Shown here one piece after another: positions 5,650 to 6,436 of a stretch of 6,436 bases of DNA. Within the stretch, counting starts at the first letter, position 1; each line of letters begins with the position of its first letter. The DNA comes from an uncultured Clostridium sp. (GTDB lineage: Bacteria > Bacillota_A > Clostridia > Lachnospirales > Lachnospiraceae): the NCBI GenBank assembly GCA_947174825.1, contig CAMWKN010000093.1, positions 1 through 6,436 of the forward strand, written 5' to 3'. A program made the position numbers and the translations under genes. The notes under the pieces were generated by a model that ran no database searches, was not told the origin of the DNA, and worked only from the letters and a program-made list of their open reading frames with translations.

Positions 5650-6436
5650 TTATATTTCAATTTCAAAAACAATATAAGTTGCCAGATTATCTGATTCATT
5701 AGACATTATAATGGCGCCATGATATTCATTAATTATTTGCTGCAAATTATATAATCCCAATCCATGGTTTTTGCGATTGCTTTTCTTGGTAGTATAACCT
5801 TTTTTAAACATATTTAACCTCAAGTCATTTGTTAAAACGGGTCCCTTATTTTTTAATCTTATAAAACATTTGTTTGACATGGAATCGAGAACTAGCGTCA
5901 CACAATCACCTTCAGAAACTCCTTCTATTCCATTATCGATTAGTATGCCTATAAGATTAATAAGTTCATATTCTGGAACTATTGTCTGAATATTTGTGTT
6001 CTTAATCAAAATTTTTAATTCACGATTCATCTCGTCAGCTTCACGACATTTACTAAATAAAAATCCAGCCAGCAATTTTTGATTTATTTTTAACAGATTG
6101 GAATTTCTAAAACTAATAGTAATGTAAGAAGAATAGTTTATTACGGCATCTGCAAGGGAATCATAGTCTTTATGGGTAATGGGCAGCATTCCTATTGCCT
6201 GAATATGATTATCAAATTGATGCTGCCTAATTCTTACCTGGTCAATCAATTCATTAATAACCGGCAGGTAAGTCTGGTATGAAAGTATTTCATTTTCTTT
6301 TTCTATCAATTTTTTTTGGCTAATTACAATATCCCAATTTAAAATTATTAAAAAAATAGTAATTAGAAAAATTAAAATCAGAATGCTATAAAATCCATTT
6401 GGATTTGCTTTTGAATAACAAACTGTACTAAAAAAT
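5650..6436 (-). CDS. AgrC/ComD-like sensor histidine kinase, N-terminal part outside the window
   Basis: This is the C-terminal part of a membrane histidine kinase of the quorum-sensing (HPK10, AgrC-like) type. The TTG at 6307-6309 is not a convincing start: the frame stays open to the window edge and codes for a strongly hydrophobic helix (FYSILILILIFLITIFLIIL, about 6340-6393). That is the last membrane segment of the sensor domain. A linker helix follows, then the phosphoacceptor box RQHQFDNHIQAI, with the likely phosphorylated His at 6220-6222. The ATP-binding domain shows the N box in LIDNGIEG (Asn at 5932-5934), and GLGLYNLQQI is the G box (from about 5763). The usual F box is not obvious. 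Such kinases sense a peptide and phosphorylate a LytTR-type regulator. No regulator, AgrB or pheromone gene is in the window; they would lie beyond the right edge if present. It converges on the MBL-fold gene, and I see no terminator of its own. This segment is more AT-rich than the radical SAM operon. Confidence 0.88.
   Translation of the reverse strand, partial: FFSTVCYSKANPNGFYSILILIFLITIFLIILNWDIVISQKKLIEKENEILSYQTYLPVINELIDQVRIRQHQFDNHIQAIGMLPITHKDYDSLADAVINYSSYITISFRNSNLLKINQKLLAGFLFSKCREADEMNRELKILIKNTNIQTIVPEYELINLIGILIDNGIEGVSEGDCVTLVLDSMSNKCFIRLKNKGPVLTNDLRLNMFKKGYTTKKSNRKNHGLGLYNLQQIINEYHGAIIMSNESDNLATYIVFEIEI

Overview
The window looks like a chromosomal segment of a low-GC Gram-positive bacterium, most likely a gut-type Clostridia/Lachnospiraceae member. 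The grounds are AT-rich third positions, purine-rich Shine-Dalgarno sequences (AAGGAG, GAGGTG, AGAGGG), an extended -10 promoter, an AgrC-type sensor kinase, and an MBL-fold protein of a kind I recall from Lachnospiraceae. No rRNA, tRNA, CRISPR array, transposase or phage gene was seen.

Layout from left to right. (1) Bases 1-795, + strand: the 3' part of an unrecognised soluble, acidic protein gene whose frame is open to the window edge. (2) A 17-bp-stem hairpin (813-849) separates it from a convergent gene. (3) 859-1422, - strand: a small protein with two membrane helices and a cytosolic domain of unknown function. A 9-bp inverted repeat lies in its leader. (4) 1522-4505, - strand: a two-gene operon. 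The first gene is an STM4012-type radical SAM protein related to HemW. The second, overlapping it by 34 bp, is an STM4011-type radical SAM protein fused to a HAD phosphatase-like domain. The fusion gene carries four tandem 36-bp repeats at the end of its radical SAM half and a second repeat-like insert in its HAD half. (5) 4639-5442, + strand and divergent from the operon: an RNase Z-like metallo-beta-lactamase-fold hydrolase behind a near-consensus promoter. Its transcript ends in a structured region with a 17-bp tandem repeat and then a clear intrinsic terminator (5572-5619). (6) 5650-6436, - strand: the C-terminal part of an AgrC/ComD-like histidine kinase. Its frame runs off the right edge and includes the end of its membrane domain.

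The core of biological interest is the pair of radical SAM enzymes with the attached phosphatase. STM4012 and STM4011 families are known as neighbours in a Salmonella cluster (STM4011 onward) of unknown function. Here the other members known to me (STM4013 sulfatase-like hydrolase, STM4014, STM4015) are absent and a HAD domain is joined to STM4011. This suggests, as inference, a reduced pathway in which a radical-modified small molecule or peptide is also dephosphorylated. The divergent MBL hydrolase may or may not belong to it. The flanking membrane protein, the left-hand gene and the sensor kinase show no clear functional tie to the operon.
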